Assembly: GCA_009739215.1 (NCBI GenBank)
Contig: VSJF01000004.1
Coordinates: forward strand, 2,666,001-2,730,000
Direction: 5' to 3'
Length of the DNA stretch: 64,000 nt
From: Floccularia luteovirens
Lineage: Eukaryota > Basidiomycota > Agaricomycetes > Agaricales > Squamanitaceae
Each line of letters begins with the position of its first letter. Position 1 is the stretch's first letter. Shown piece by piece: positions 12,567-26,223 of this stretch. Under the pieces are notes generated by a model. The model had not been told where the DNA came from. It made no database searches and saw nothing but the letters and a program-made list of their open reading frames with translations. Made by a program: the position numbers and the translations under genes.

Positions 12567-13868
12567 TACCCAGTATATATCAATACCAATACATCATCAC
12601 AAACTGCTAGATCTACAGGAAAACTTTTAGTCCCGCTCCACTTTATTCTGTCCCTACGATGGCCACACTTGGAAACAATCATACTACCTATATCTATATT
12701 TTAAGTACGACTTTAAATCAGTATCTATACGTTATTTTTTATTGTGGTGTGATCATCTGCCTTATTAGCGAATGTAACAAGGAAAAGTGAAAGGCTGGAG
12801 GTTTTGAATTTTATAAGGATACATACTGAAACCAGCCCGACTTGACCTTGAATGTTTTATAAGCTGCAATTCATAATTGGTCTTCCCGGCTGTTCCGTAA
12901 CTATTGTTGGATCAGCCGAAACTATAATGCACGAATGAAGTTGCGTGTAGAATTAGATAGATACAGGAACGAACAGCGCAATTCAAGTGGAAAATGCCTC
13001 GAATACTACCCAAAACTTTGAGAAATTGGTGACAATCCCAAGCAGTGAGCCGCTCTGTAAACCCTGGAACTCAACATTCCATGAAAAAGGAATCTCTTCA
13101 AACAGCGAAGGTAGTCCTGATATTTAGGGGATTTCTTAGATCTCAATCATACACCGTCAACCAGGCTCCCAGCAGCGAGCCAGATCTGTGGCAATCGTCA
13201 TTTTCGTTTTCAATTACAATTCTTTCAGTATCGGGATCGTATACGTGTGCAGAATAATGAATTGAACGTTGTGTATGTGTGTAGAGTCTTGTAGGTCCCA
13301 TATTTGGTCCCGAAGATCATTAGTAAGCGTGTGAATAACTGTGGATCTCAGATCTGTAAATTTATTTCCCAGTTGTTCTTGAGATTTCATATATACAGAA
13401 GTTACCATCGAGTTGCCGTCGTTAAATACACACTGTATTATTCTTCATCACAACGACTGTCAAGAGTTCATAAATGTCCAAACTAGAGACAATAAGGAAA
13501 CCCACCAGCATCCCTCGAGATCACGAAAGCAATTGAGTCGAACCGTTCCTTTTGTACCTCGTGTAATTGCAAGCGAGAAAGATAAGTCAGCTTGGCGCAG
13601 GGAAGTTTACATCTTGAACAAAAATACACAACACACCATAGCAACGCTTGTACTTGCTTTGTGGTTCATCAATCCACAAAGATGTGATCCATCAAATTGA
13701 AAGGCAGCGAGTACAAACGCCGCTGAGTTTCATATGATCTGTGGATTCGCGGAGGTAAATTATATTTATAATACTAAAACAAATATCGGGAACAGAACAC
13801 ACACGGTTCTTTGAAACTTGACGCCCACCGTTATCAAACATCATCCCCATAAAATCTACTCACCAAAA
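12567..13868. other. Stretch without a recognised gene
   Basis: AT-rich, with only short open frames of no recognisable content. It should include the 3' UTR of the kinase and the promoter of the small gene starting near 13869. Confidence 0.35.
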
Positions 13869-14508
13869 ATGAACGAACCAACAACGACACCAAACCCGTG
13901 GCCACAGGATTTCCCTCACAGCATTATCCACACTATCAATGAGACATCGGGCTTGAAATATAAAATTTTCTCGCTATCAGACGAATCATCTATCTGTAAT
14001 GAATTTCAAGAGTCTGTGTTATTGCTTTGAATGGTAATTCTAGCATACTAACTTCGAATCTGATGATGTAGTATGTTGAAGGAGGGTGCCTCCATGGATA
14101 CCGCGAAACAATTGACCGAGAAATATGTCAATCTTATGCGTGATACTTGTCTCCATGCTGAACGAGCCAAGAAAATTTTGGTCAGTATTGTTTAAGATGA
14201 ATAAGTCAAATACTTCCAGGATAACCATTGATTTTCGTTTAGAAATCTGCAGCTGCGACCGACTCATCTGTCTTGCGCGATGTTGACTTAACAGACGACG
14301 ATGATGCAGATGATGATGGTATGACCACTCCCTCCATTTTAGGTATATGTACTGAATTGTTATACATTTTCCAGATAACTCTGAGGAGCGGTGTGTACAT
14401 TTCAGGTAGCTTCTTCATTAACAGCTCCGACGTGACTACGGCTGTAAAAAAAATTTGTACTGTGCCGGTATTGTTACGGCTTTCGAGTCTTTCCGTCTGA
14501 CTTTGTAA
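13869..14508 (+). CDS. Small acidic protein, unrecognised
   Basis: Tentative gene. Exon 1 reads MNEPTTTPNPWPQDFPHSII and ends near NEFQES. Exon 2 carries EGASMDTAKQLTEKYVNLMR and HAERAKKIL, which looks helical. After an intron (GTCAGT...GTTTAG) comes KSAAATDSSVLRDVDLTDDD with an Asp-rich run. The C-terminal end may be LRRDYGCKKNLYCAGIVTAF ending with TAA at 14506-14508, or an alternative frame stopping at 14500. A branch-point-like ACTAAC lies in the first intron. I cannot assign a family, and both ends of the last intron are uncertain. Confidence 0.35.
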
Positions 14509-14788
14509 GATAAATAAGTATTTCAAAATAATGCGACAAGTACAATCACGATTTTATTCCAGTGTTCTATCAATCGTTGGATCATTGACTTGAAAATCTC
14601 ACACATGGTGCCTCAATTAGGGGATGCCTAACCTTTGACAAACCAGAAGATCTGTTGTGTAGCTTATCTATTTTTCCAATTTCGATAACAAAGTTGGGAG
14701 GCCAAAGCTTATAGCAAAGTTGGAGATGGATGCACATGGAACATGGTGGTCAGCTGGTCAGTAATAAAAATTTTAATTTAAATAAACA

Positions 14789-17316
14789 TCATGTAAACTG
14801 GCTCTTTCTCATCAGATTCCTTCTTACTCGCCTCCTCTCTCCTCCAATCACACCTTGTTCTCTTCCTCGGCCCCATTTCAAGTACGGTATACCATCATCC
14901 TTCTCTTCCCACTTTTTATCTATCGTCCTATAGTCCAGCATACCCCAGATTGGCAGTTCCATTTCGCCTTTTACAAGTACTCGAGAACCAGAGAGATATT
15001 GGGGCGGCAATGGGGTGACTATTTGTAAGTAACGAGTGGTACTAGGTGGGCCAACAGCGCGCACGAGTGCTAGACCTTCACAATTTGAAAGAGTCGGGGA
15101 AGGTGGAGGATGCATTTGGATGTATGCGAACCCGTTGTCGACAGTGTGCTTTTCTGGTACGTCCTCTACTGTAGCAAGAGCGCCATCTTCGCATCTCAAT
15201 AAGCCGACCAACGCGCCGTTCAAGACTCTATCAGCCTCTTCACAAACAACATCTTCGCTCCCTGCACCAATAAGCACGACCCTATCAATAGCTTTCGAAC
15301 AATCAACTTCGTATGGATACATGGCGCAAAGTGGGAGGGACGTGTTCCATGATCGTGACGGAGTTATTGGGGACGAAAAGATGGCATGGAAGTATGACAA
15401 GATGTTGAGTGTACGATAATCAGCGGCAGAGTAATTTACAGTCAGAACTGAAGGTGGCACGTGGTCGAGGAAATGCTGGTCTATTTTAGTAAGTGGCTGT
15501 GTAGTGGGCACGCGATCAAAGATGAATATATCGGTTGCAACCGCGAAATCTTGAACTTTGTTTGTGAGATCGTGACCCAAGCCTTTGGACCACCCCATAG
15601 TGTTGATAATCAACGGAGTGGTTTCGTGTATACGGTTATCAGATATGTCAGGATCAATTTCAGTCTGAATGCGAAGTTGATATGTTTCGATCAAATTCTG
15701 TATGGATTCGAGATAATAACTGGGCGATGATTTAGGTGTCGTCGCACCTATGTACTGAGCTGCTATAGGGAGTGTCGGGTGTGTGAATGATGGCCCAAAA
15801 AGCGGTTTTGAGATGACATTAAGAGCAACCATCCCAGCAGGTGTGAATTCAGATTGACCGAGGTCGCATTCCAAAAATGCTACGCGTTGATATCTGCGAA
15901 ACATGTCGGAACTGTTATAATTGGCAGAGTCAAATCGAAAACGCACTTGGTCAATAACCGATTCAAGAGCGTTCTCGCGAATGTACTCTTTCCACTTCTT
16001 TTAGGTCCCCTTATTAAGTATACACTACGTCCGTCCCCCTCATCCTCCACAGAGCAAACAGAATCTAGAGCAACTCTCCAACTTTCTAAGAGTTCAAACT
16101 CTTGGACATCTTTAGGTCTTCCTCGTGACTATGTACATCCCATCTACTACCTCGAACGGAGGATCGGAATGCGATTTGTTCAAAGTCGATTTCGAGGGCG
16201 TGAATACTCCATCGAAGGTTCTACAAACATTTCCTAGCCCCTCAACGCCCGTACGTAAGGGTCGCATTAGTAAGATTACCCCGTCATGTCCAGCTATGGC
16301 TGCTCGCACACTGTCCGAAAGTTCCATTGATTCAGTAACCGAGTCGCCATTCCCAGGTATAGCTCTGACAGTGGGAAGAGGAGAACACCGAGGAGCATAT
16401 ATGTCATGACAATCACTTGATGCAGTAAGAATGACCCCAGAAAGTTCAACCGAACCTCGTAAGATTGTGAGTGAACAAGTTCCTAGAAGGCAACATGTGT
16501 CGCTTTGCGAAAGAAGGAGTATAGACCCAAGATTTGAATGCGGGAGGGATGAATAAGTGGATGAAGGGGGAAGGTCCAATGAAGAAACTTCCTCTGTTGT
16601 CAGTTTAAACAGATTCTCCCCAATCTTCGGTTTGAACGTTGATAACTGTGTGTCACTGACTGGAACGATTGGCTGAGTAGGGGGGTCCAACCCTATGTCG
16701 TCCAAGTAAATCTGGTCGTCTTCTAGTTGTTCATCCTCACTTGATGCAGATAAAGGAGGTTACGGGGACGCTGGGGGACCATTTTCTGTTGGATTTCCGT
16801 GGCCGATAACGGATTCCTGAGACATTTGCGTCGTCCCGGTTTATCGCAACCAAACCAGTATCCACATCTGAATCAGAATCCGAGCTGGTTAGAGAGCCAG
16901 AACTTGAAGAACCGACGATAATAACGTCTTCTTGGGTCTTGAATCGATCGTCAACGTCCATCCCTCCAGCTTGTTGTACAGGGAGTCCTGATCCGAAATA
17001 TCGTTCATGCTCTATACCACCTGGTTTGCGATTTTTCCGTTTTACGTTACTCCTAATGTGAAGGATCGCGTTTTCTGCGTTTCTTTTGGAGGTCTTCCTG
17101 TAATTGGGTGGATACCTTTCTCTTCCCTTTGCCTTCACGTTGTTCCTTCTTTCCCGTCTCATTCATATCCGCACTTGCACTTGTTTCTGCATCCATGCCC
17201 ACGTCCACCTCCGAGTTTTCAGATTCACTCTCAGCTATGAGCGTACTTCCATTTTGGCTATGCCTAGCTGCTAATTGTGATTCAGCGGCTTTGCGAGCTG
17301 CAATTGCGCTTATCAT
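14789..17316 (-). CDS. GRC3: Polynucleotide 5'-hydroxyl-kinase, GRC3/NOL9 type
   Basis: GRC3 (NOL9 in animals) phosphorylates 5'-OH RNA ends and, with the nuclease Las1, processes ITS2 during large-subunit rRNA maturation in the nucleolus. The minus-strand gene starts at ATG 17314-17316 (MISAIAARKAAESQLAARHS) with a basic, acidic and Ser-rich N-terminal part, then KPKIGENLFKLTTEEVSSLD. The kinase core has the P-loop RGPKRSGKSTFARTLL, the Walker B-like VAFLECDLGQSEFTPAG, a Pro-rich clamp region (IGATTPKSSP) and NTMGWSKGLG, all as in the family. The C-terminus includes LPIWGMLDYRTIDKKW. An intron of 52 bases ending AAGAG links FTPSKSTLNKS...PPFE to FELLESWRVALDSV, and another follows the P-loop exon. 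Junctions in the first 400 bp are uncertain. Confidence 0.88.
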
Positions 17317-17739
17317 GGCGTCGCGTATTTTATCAGTTTGGGAAAGAGATAAGGGCGGTGGCGTATGAAGACAGAGTCAACGACCGGCGGTGAACGTTTT
17401 GAATGAGGACTGGTGTGGTAGTTATTATCTGGCGAATGTGATAAGTTCTCTATGTCGTCATCGCTATACATTCAACAGCCATGTTGCAAGAACTTTCGAC
17501 GATAAAACATAAAATTTTTATTGGTTATGTAAGCAATGAAAATATGTTTTCTCAAGTCTACCACTTGTTGCCACAAATCGATTCTGGCGCTAAAACTTGA
17601 ATATTCCACCGAAAATATACGCGTGTATCTCCAGTTTAGCACTGATAACAAACAACCCTTTTATATTTGAAAAACTATGTACAGTATCTCAAAAAAAATA
17701 GATTTTATGGAATATACACACTCATGTAGTGCTCTAAAT
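17317..17739. other. Intergenic region between GRC3 5' end and ABCC 3' end
   Basis: About 420 bases holding the promoter of the minus-strand GRC3 gene and the 3' UTR of the minus-strand ABC transporter. AT-rich; nothing else recognised. Confidence 0.4.
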
Positions 17740-20700
17740 CTATTTCTGATCCCGCTCAGCCTTCTCTTTTGCAGCAGCCTCTAATTCTCCAAATGATCCA
17801 CTCTTCAAGCACATATTTCTGAAGATTCCATCTTCCTTCTGAATGAGGTTCCATGGGGTATCGAATTCGATAAGCTGGTAACAAACCGATTCCATAAGAA
17901 TTGAAATGAAAATCAGGATAGCAAAAAAAAACTTTACCTCTCCTTTATCGAGCACAATGAGACGGTCATAATCAATAACGGTGCGAAGACGATGGGCAAC
18001 TATATAATCAAGCGCTCAGAAAAAGGTAATATGGAATACTGTCAATGAAAGTCTCACCGGTCAAGAGTAAAGATTCATTGAATTCTTCACGGATCGTAGC
18101 CTGAATTTTTGCATCTGTCGCAAAATCGATACTACTTGTTGCCTCGTCAAGAACAATAATGGAACTTCGACGTAACAAAGCACGGGCCATCGCAAGAAGT
18201 TGTCTTTGACCTTGCGAAAAGTTGGTACCACCAGGGGAAACCTTCGTGTCAAGAGTGACTTTTGTCTTATTATCAACTTCTGTAGTGGCCGTCGAGATAG
18301 CATCTGAGTTATCCCTTTCGACACCAATAACGGATTCAAGTCTTGAAGGCGCTCTGGATGATGACTGCAGGAATGGTCCCGAGAGGCACGTTCGGAAGCA
18401 CCACCACTCTGACTGATCATTTGGACACGATAGAGAACGTCTAAACAGTCACTATCAGAGTGTTCCCCTGTAATTCAAATGATTAGTGAATGGAGCACAT
18501 CGCAGATACTCCTAATGGCCGCACCAAATGGATCTAAATTGTCTCGTATAGTCCCAGAGAACAGTGTTGCATCCTAAATTAGAATGAGTAATTTTTAGGG
18601 CCAACTGGGGTCATGTCACATACTTGAGGAATGAACGTCTGGACAAGTAGTCAATGTCATGTTGCATGCGGTGAAGGGAAATAACCAAAACTCACAATTC
18701 TTGAACGTAAATCATGAATAGCCAATTTTACTGATATCGATGTTATCAATCATAATGCGACCTTGGAACGGATCCACCTATTATCACTTTGTTAGAGTGC
18801 GCCTGGGTGACACAATGTGAAAACGAACAAAACGAAGAATGCTCATCGCGAGAGTAGACTTTCCACTTCCTGAAAACAAAAATTTAAACAATCCTTTCAG
18901 TCAAGATATCATATCATAACGGAACCTGTGCGTCCCAACAAACCAACACGTTCACCTGCTTTCAAGGTGAAATTGACGTCGTGTAGTACGGCAGGAAGGT
19001 CTGGAGCATATTTTATAACTAGGTTTTCTACGGATATAAGAGAGTCCCTGTTGGAACTTGATGGCCAGTAGGCTGGAACACGGTTTGATTCGATTATGGC
19101 AGGTGGCTCTTGGGGAAGGTCAAGACTAATTAGATAAAATGAGTTTCACATAGCCGTGTATATATATAAAATTGCGCCTTACTATTCAACAATACGTTCC
19201 ACAGAACTGAAAATCATGAGAAAGAAAACCACTTTGCAAAACTCCTTTGAAAAACTTACTTCAGATCCAATTCCAGAGCTAAAGAGACAGATATTAATAA
19301 ACAAACAAATAGTGCTCGTGCACAAGTTGAAACTTACCAGTCCAGAATCTACATGCCCAATACACTATTAGGTCACAAAATGTTCAACTCCCCAATATCA
19401 TTTTTTTTTGGATAATACAACACGGACCTGAAGTTGTGAAAGCCATAGCACTGGTAATGCAAAGACCAGCCAGACCAGCACCATTTGTGAGCGTTGAAAT
19501 AGAGAACAATGTTGTCACAAGGACAGACAATGCACCCAAAGAGTCAAAGTTCAACAACAAGCCACCGATTGGTCATCCAGAACGAATACCACATCTTCAA
19601 GTGAAAAAAGACTTGAGTACTCATTTCTTTAGACGAAGGTTTTCTGTTTAAGTACCTTTGTAGTAATATCAATCTTAACGTGAAGATTATCCAAGAATCG
19701 TTTCTCGGCGGAGAATGCTCTGACGGTGACGATACCTTCGAGCAACTCCCCGAAATCAGAAAAGATAGGGGATCTCGAATTCGACTCCATGCGGCGCAAG
19801 TCGCGACCGGTATTCAAGTAGCCAATTGCTAGCTCACGGTAAGCGAAACCGATAAACATTGCCGGTATCAAGAAATAAGGGAACACAAAACTATGGAAGT
19901 TCTTTGATTGAAGTGTGAAAGCATTCAAAGAAGAGCAGGAAGGCTTACGCGACAGTGATGATAGCTGCAAAGAAACTGGCGAGCGAAGAGTTCACTGCTT
20001 GTAGCGAACCTGCCAGAGATGAGTCGATCGTCTCGATATCCTTTCATATGACTTTAATCAACCGTACACAGTGTATAAATCATACAAGCTCACTTTTCCG
20101 AATCTGTTCAACATTCTTCCTGTAAGAAAGTCAATCAAAAAAGTGCACACACCAGCAAGGTCGCTGTAACGCACCTTGAGGTGTGGTATCGTGGAATCTG
20201 AAAGTTGCTCGCACAACAGTGACAAGGAGTTGTCTTTTTAAAAGATAGTTGAGCAGGTGGATCAGAAGCAAGAAGGAAATTTACTTGAAAAGCCTGCGTG
20301 ATGCCCTCAAAGCGGCGGTATATTGTGCCACGACAGACATAACAGTCGTAAGTGCATTAAGAAGTCCAATAAGTGCATAAATCCCAACGTAGAACAAAGG
20401 GTGCTTGATCGCACTCGGCCAGTTGATTCCGAAGAGACCAGGATTTGTCGTGAAGCGTTGATAAATATGAGAAGGCGACGTGTACATTGCATAACCCTCC
20501 GCGGGTGAATCGTATCCAGCAGTTGAGAAGGACCTAAAGGCATAAACGTTGGTGTCTCGCGTACCGTATGCTTCACCCCAGGTCTGTTTACACATGAGGG
20601 CGTGAGCTTTAGTACGTTTATCTAATAAAAGAGAATAACCTTGATCCAAAGTTTTTCAGATATACCTAAGACTTGGTTAACGAACACCAAACACGCAAGG

Positions 20701-23700
20701 AAACCCCAAATCCAGTAAGAACTTTAAGAAAGAAAAAGTCAAATGACATGAAGGAGATGTTAGATACATGAACATACGAAGCTTTCAAATATCGCTTATA
20801 AATCAACCACTTCACACCACCTGTTTCTCTGTGTTCATCCTTGACAAGTTTGCGAGGCTTTTTGACGTCATCTTTTTTATCTTCGGCACCTTCTTCAATA
20901 GCTATAGCCTCCTCTTCAACGATGCGTTCTTCTTTTTGTGCTTCTACGTTCGAGTCTTGAGTTATCTCCGCTAGAACACCTTGTGCACGGAGGTCCTTGA
21001 CAAGTCCTTGTGTATCGATCCTACCATCAAGCATGCGAACAAGGTAATAGGCACCAGGGAGAACCAGTTCGACGTGATGCGTAACCAAAACCTACAGCTA
21101 CATCAGGGGTGTAACGATTATTATAATGTCTTTTCGACTTACAACTGTCCTGTTGCTCATGAGAGGGCCAAGTAACAACCGCTCATACAAGAAACGAGAT
21201 GTGTGACTGTCCTATAATCAAAAACTTAAGTAAATCCGATTCAGCTCAGTTTGACAGGCAAACATACAACTGCGCTCAAAGGGTCATCTAACAGGACATA
21301 TTTCGTGCGTGCATAGACGGCTCGAGCAAGTGCAACCCTAAACATATAATGAGAAGTGAGGTCAATCATATGATATACCCAACATACCGAGCTTTCTGTC
21401 CTCCAGATAAACTAACACCTCTGCAATCATATGTAAGTTATCAGTCCGTACTTATATCAACAACTACGAACCTGGCACCAATTTCTGTGGCATCTCCATC
21501 CTCAAGTATATCTAAATCAGGTTTAAGGGCGCAGCATTCAATTACCGCATTGTACCGTTCTTCATCGTAAGGGTAACCAAATAGAATGTTATCCTTGATA
21601 GATTGGTGTCGAAGCCAGGGAGATTGGGCAGCATAAGATAGCGAGTGCATGAGGCCGTTTTCATCCACTTTTGCAGGGTTCTTGGACATGATTATCTTTC
21701 CTCCAGGTTGCAAAGTCATTTCACCGAGAAGTGCCATCTAATCCGTACATGAGACTTGAAATACTTGATATTCAAGAAATGACCTACCAATAACGCCGTC
21801 TTTCCGGAAGCAGTTGGACCAGTGACCAGAGTCAATTCACCCTCTGGGAAACGGACTGTGATGTCCCTCAACTCAAATTTACGATCTGATCCATCAGTTG
21901 AGTCGATCGCAGTGATGCTCTCTGTGTCAGGGGATGGCGTCTGGGCTGGTTTCTTATCTTTTCCTTTCTTATCCTCTTTCTCAGGAGCTTCTGGGACTTC
22001 ATTCCATCGAAGAGTGGCATTCTCAAGACCAAGACCTTCTTCTTGTTGATCACCCCGTGGTGTAGGAATGCCCTTTTTGAGAGATGATACTTGTTCCGTC
22101 ACTTCTTCTTCGCCGAGATAGACAGCTATACGATCAAGAGCTACAAAGGTCTACAAGCGCCAGAGTCAATAAGTGGTGCGAACTCGACGCTGACGATTAA
22201 TAAATGTACCTGCAGAATTTGGACTATCCAAGCGGGTATAACATTAAGTGGTGCCCTAAGCGATGATGAGGACAAAATACAACACATATGAATGTGGAAG
22301 GAGATCCTTACCGAATCATGTTGAAGAGGGCAATGGCCTGATTGAGAGATAGATGAGCACGAAATCATGAATTCGTAGGTATTTGGACATACAGTGAACG
22401 CCGTACTAATGGTCAATTCGTTTCCTTGAAGAACATATACCAAGAACGAGATAATTGATACTAAAATTGGAGCGCAAGTCCACAATAAGTAGAACATGAC
22501 AGAGTTGATACGCGCTAATAGTAATTCTTGTAATTAGGACGGAGAACTGTAGGCTAAGCAAGTAGACTGCATACCTTTAACCATCCATTGCATTTCAACC
22601 TCCCTAGAATCTAAAGCCCGATCTATCCATCGCTCTTCCCAAGCGAAAAATTTGATAAATTTCACCTATAATGTGATTAATAATTTTGGTAGGCTAGTTA
22701 GGTGACTATAGTTACCGCTCCAATTAGTTCGTTCAATACACCCATGCGCTTGTCTCTTGCGGACGAGACACCTTTTTGAATTCTAATACTTCGCCTCGAG
22801 AAGTAACTGTTGAGGGGCCATCCTGCAACAAGAACAATGAAACCAGCAAAAGCACTGATTCCCAACAGCCTAACTTCCGCTCAACAAACAGTTCACCCAA
22901 ATACTGCCACTAGTAGGGACTTACTGGTATAAGAAAACACCAGCAATGACGATTTCGATAGGTGCTTAAAAGTTCTCTTTGAGCTTCACTTAGCTCTCAT
23001 ATCAGATATAGTCTTACCTCCATAGATGAAGTACATTCCCGAAGTTATTTGTGAAATCTGTTAGAAGCATGTGTTATGGTACTAATAGTTCAGGAGCAGT
23101 ATTAGCTTACCCTATTTGCATCTCCTGCCATAAGATTGACTATCTTTCCAACGTCAGCACCTGCTTTAGGGTCATCAGCCTTCTCAGCAGTTGCCTTTTC
23201 TTCCTTTTTCTTAGCCTTGCTTTTTTCTAATATAATAATGTAAAAACAAGTTCGTCTAAGATTGGTAACAGAACTTACGTTTCGGAGAAAGGGTTTCGGG
23301 GCTACTTTCACCAGAGGTTGAAGCTTCTGGTTCCTTATTCTTGTCTTTGTCCACGATTCCGGAGTAGTCCTTCCTTTTCAAAGCTTTGTCATAAATTGCA
23401 GCCATGAGCTCAGATCGTATTCTGGTAGCTGCTCGTCTTCCGAACCAGAGATGCTGAACATCAGCTTCAGCCTGAAGCAGAGTCAGATTTTCTGTCATTG
23501 TGATAAAAGTTGCGGAACATACCTTAGCGAGGGTACAGCCAAATGCAAGGAAAGCGTAGATGTAAGCTTGTGATTTGGTTTCCGAGGTCGGATTTGGAAC
23601 GTCAATTAAATCCAGAATCAGTCTAAAATATGAGATGAGTCGTTGGACATATAGAATTTAGAACAACTTACTTTAGGAAAAAGGGAGCGCCATATTCGAA

Positions 23701-24914
23701 AATGACGCTAACGAAGGTAAGAACGAAGTCCAATCTGACCCAGGACATTATGACAAACTATTGTACAATGATAAAATGAAAAACCAACATGATGTCTAAG
23801 GAGTTTGCAGCCCAAATACGACGGAGCAGTGTGGAACGACTTTTCTGGTCGATCAGTAATTTAACAAAACACTATGTATGAGATAACAAACTGGATATTG
23901 CTGAATTTAATGAACACAGGCCGGGACTGAATAGTTGGACTCAGGTTCCAGACGTCATCTTCGTTCAATGTCGTGTCCCTGCCCTGAAAAGATGTAAGTA
24001 GGAAACGATATCGAAAGAAAGGGTCAGGGTCACTTTTTTCACCAATGGGCGTACCCACTTGAAGGTAATCCAACCCCAGAGCGACGTGTAATCTTCAGGC
24101 GAAATAGAATTTCCCTTAAAAATAGTTAGATTGCCTCGCATTCAACCAAGAGATATGAACAAGGGTCTAGGCATGAACATGTATTTTCGTACGTAGTGTA
24201 TGTGATTGTTGAAGTAAATTAAATACTCACAATGTCTTCTTTACGTATTCTGTTGCTTGGTGTGCCAAGTGGCATACACAGGACAATTACCAACAATATA
24301 ATGATGGCAGCAACATTGATAGAGTAAGTGACTGTTGTCAAGACAGGAGGTAATGGTGCGCCAGACACATTGTGATCGTAGACTATTCCCCCAAGCTGGA
24401 GAATCCCGGTGCCAAATAGCAAGCAGTAGACGGAGAATAAGTCGAAAGGAGCTGTAGTTGCTGGGCGAGCGACAGGACGAACGACAGTGTAAAGCCAAGT
24501 AAAGGCAAGCAGTAATGGTCGAATACCTCCTACGAAATCATGTGGGTTGAAATAGAGATGATAAGAGCCTTCAGTGATCCAGTAAAGCATTTCAACAAGA
24601 CCAATGAAAACGAAAACTACGGTGCGCCATAGAGGCAAAACAGGCGGAACTTCAACCTCTCGAACAGTGTCCCCATGATCAACAACCTTATCGCTAGCAG
24701 ATGAAGTGATATCAAGAGCTTCTGCTTCATGGAGTGTCAAAAACTTCTGGAAAGGCGCTGTAACATAAGTTAAAGTTTTGCCCAATGGACGCGGTATAGG
24801 TATCGACAGAACGCAAACAGCGAACACGAGAGCAGCTGGAAGGATTGCGTTCCAAGTTGCTCTAATACAAGAGTCACCGAAATCAAACGGGCCACTATCG
24901 TCGCACAGCTTCAT
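17740..24914 (-). CDS. ABC transporter, ABCC/MRP subfamily (full-length, about 25 exons)
   Basis: ATP-driven exporter of the multidrug-resistance-protein (ABCC) subfamily, which moves organic anions, glutathione conjugates or bile-acid-like compounds across plasma or vacuolar membrane. ATG at 24912-24914 gives [20 protein letters not shown], then five hydrophobic segments (an N-terminal TMD0-like region). TMD1 contains [20 protein letters not shown] and [19 protein letters not shown]1 has [13 protein letters not shown] (Walker A), [15 protein letters not shown] (signature) and [12 protein letters not shown] (Walker B, with Asp in place of the catalytic Glu, normal for ABCC). A charged linker follows, then TMD2. 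NBD2 has [37 protein letters not shown] and [12 protein letters not shown]. The end is [12 protein letters not shown] with stop at 17740-17742. Unusually many introns split it. All motifs are intact; the substrate is unknown. Confidence 0.92.
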
Positions 24915-26223
24915 CCTGTGTCGACTGAGTTGGCACGAGCTCGATGCCGGGGGTGGTGCGCAAGTAGAGAAAGTATGGGAAAGAAAAAGGGTCGGCGAAC
25001 CACTGTTATTGAAATAGAATCTGCACAGCCACATGTTGTATGGACGCGATACCAAATTTGATGAGATTACAAATTTCCAAGTCACTGGTCCTTATCTCCA
25101 GTTGCATGATCTGTGGACTCAGTTCAATTCATTGCGCCATATGCCGCCTGATGTCGGACACAGAATCACCATGGGGTCAAGGGAGTCTATATGAACTGCA
25201 AAATGCCGCGGAATGAACGAAATTTTGGGCTTAAAAGTAGCCAAGGCAGGTTCTATAACGGACGAGATACAAAATTTAGCGGCTGTACTACTCGGTCATT
25301 TGCATTGATACATTTGAGAAACCCAGTTCGAACTTAAAGTACGTAGAACAGTGCAATTATGTGGCACAAATTTGACTGGGATTAGATTGCCATCTTATAG
25401 CCGCATTCGCATATATCTAGAATCCATATGTCCCACAGCGGGTTGAACAGTCCAAGCACCGCATGAACCTCACACTTGACTCATCATTTAACGCTGAACG
25501 TTAAACGTTAAACATTCACAGACAATCATCATTGCGCAGTGGATAAACGAAAATCACCCAGCAACAGCTGATTTAGAAATTCCCACCGGTTTGAATGGCC
25601 TTTGGTTACTGGTATTTTGTCTTCTTCGCAGGCAGCAGTTAGACAACACATAATATATGATGAAAATGGCGTCAACGGCAACAAAAGTACGCTCTCGAGA
25701 GCCCCGTTCCTCAAGAAAAAGTAGCATTGAATGGCCCTCATACTCTGACAGAAGGATGTTCGCGAGTTATGTTGAAATTCGGGTAATACACAACCATGAC
25801 GCCGAGATGTTTAATTAACTGGCAGCAGCGACGGAACATATCGACAACTTCACCACGCTTGTGAGTGCTTCTCAGAATTCAGTCCTCGATTTTCCCCATT
25901 TAATCACGAAGTATAGTATACCTTCATTTACATAATATCAGCGATTGGACAAAGTAACACTGAACTTATGCCTAATTGCAAACTGTTCAAACTGCAACAC
26001 CATAACCCATACTTGAAGTTCAGTCTCGTGTATTTCAATCTTAAAGATACCCTACAAGTCAGCTAGTGGATTGCGGAAGTTTTGAAATCATAGCATCATG
26101 GACAAACATAGAAATGAGCATAAAAACGACTTAATGTTATCTTGTAAACATGTATTAACCGAAAAATAAACAATGCAAATGATTGCCTTCATAACAGTGA
26201 ACCGAGGAAAAGGTGTGATTGAG
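24915..26223. other. Intergenic region upstream of the ABCC gene
   Basis: No gene recognised. The left part is the ABCC promoter side (gene on the minus strand); the right end is 3' of the zinc-finger-like gene. A short repeat of GTTAAAC/CGTTAAAC occurs at about 25493-25514. No coding signature in any frame. Confidence 0.4.

Noticed and set aside
15036..15419. 127-codon plus-strand frame
   Set aside because: Antisense shadow of the GRC3 coding exon.
25490..25514. Short GTTAAAC repeats
   Set aside because: Only two to three units in AT-rich intergenic DNA; no wider pattern.
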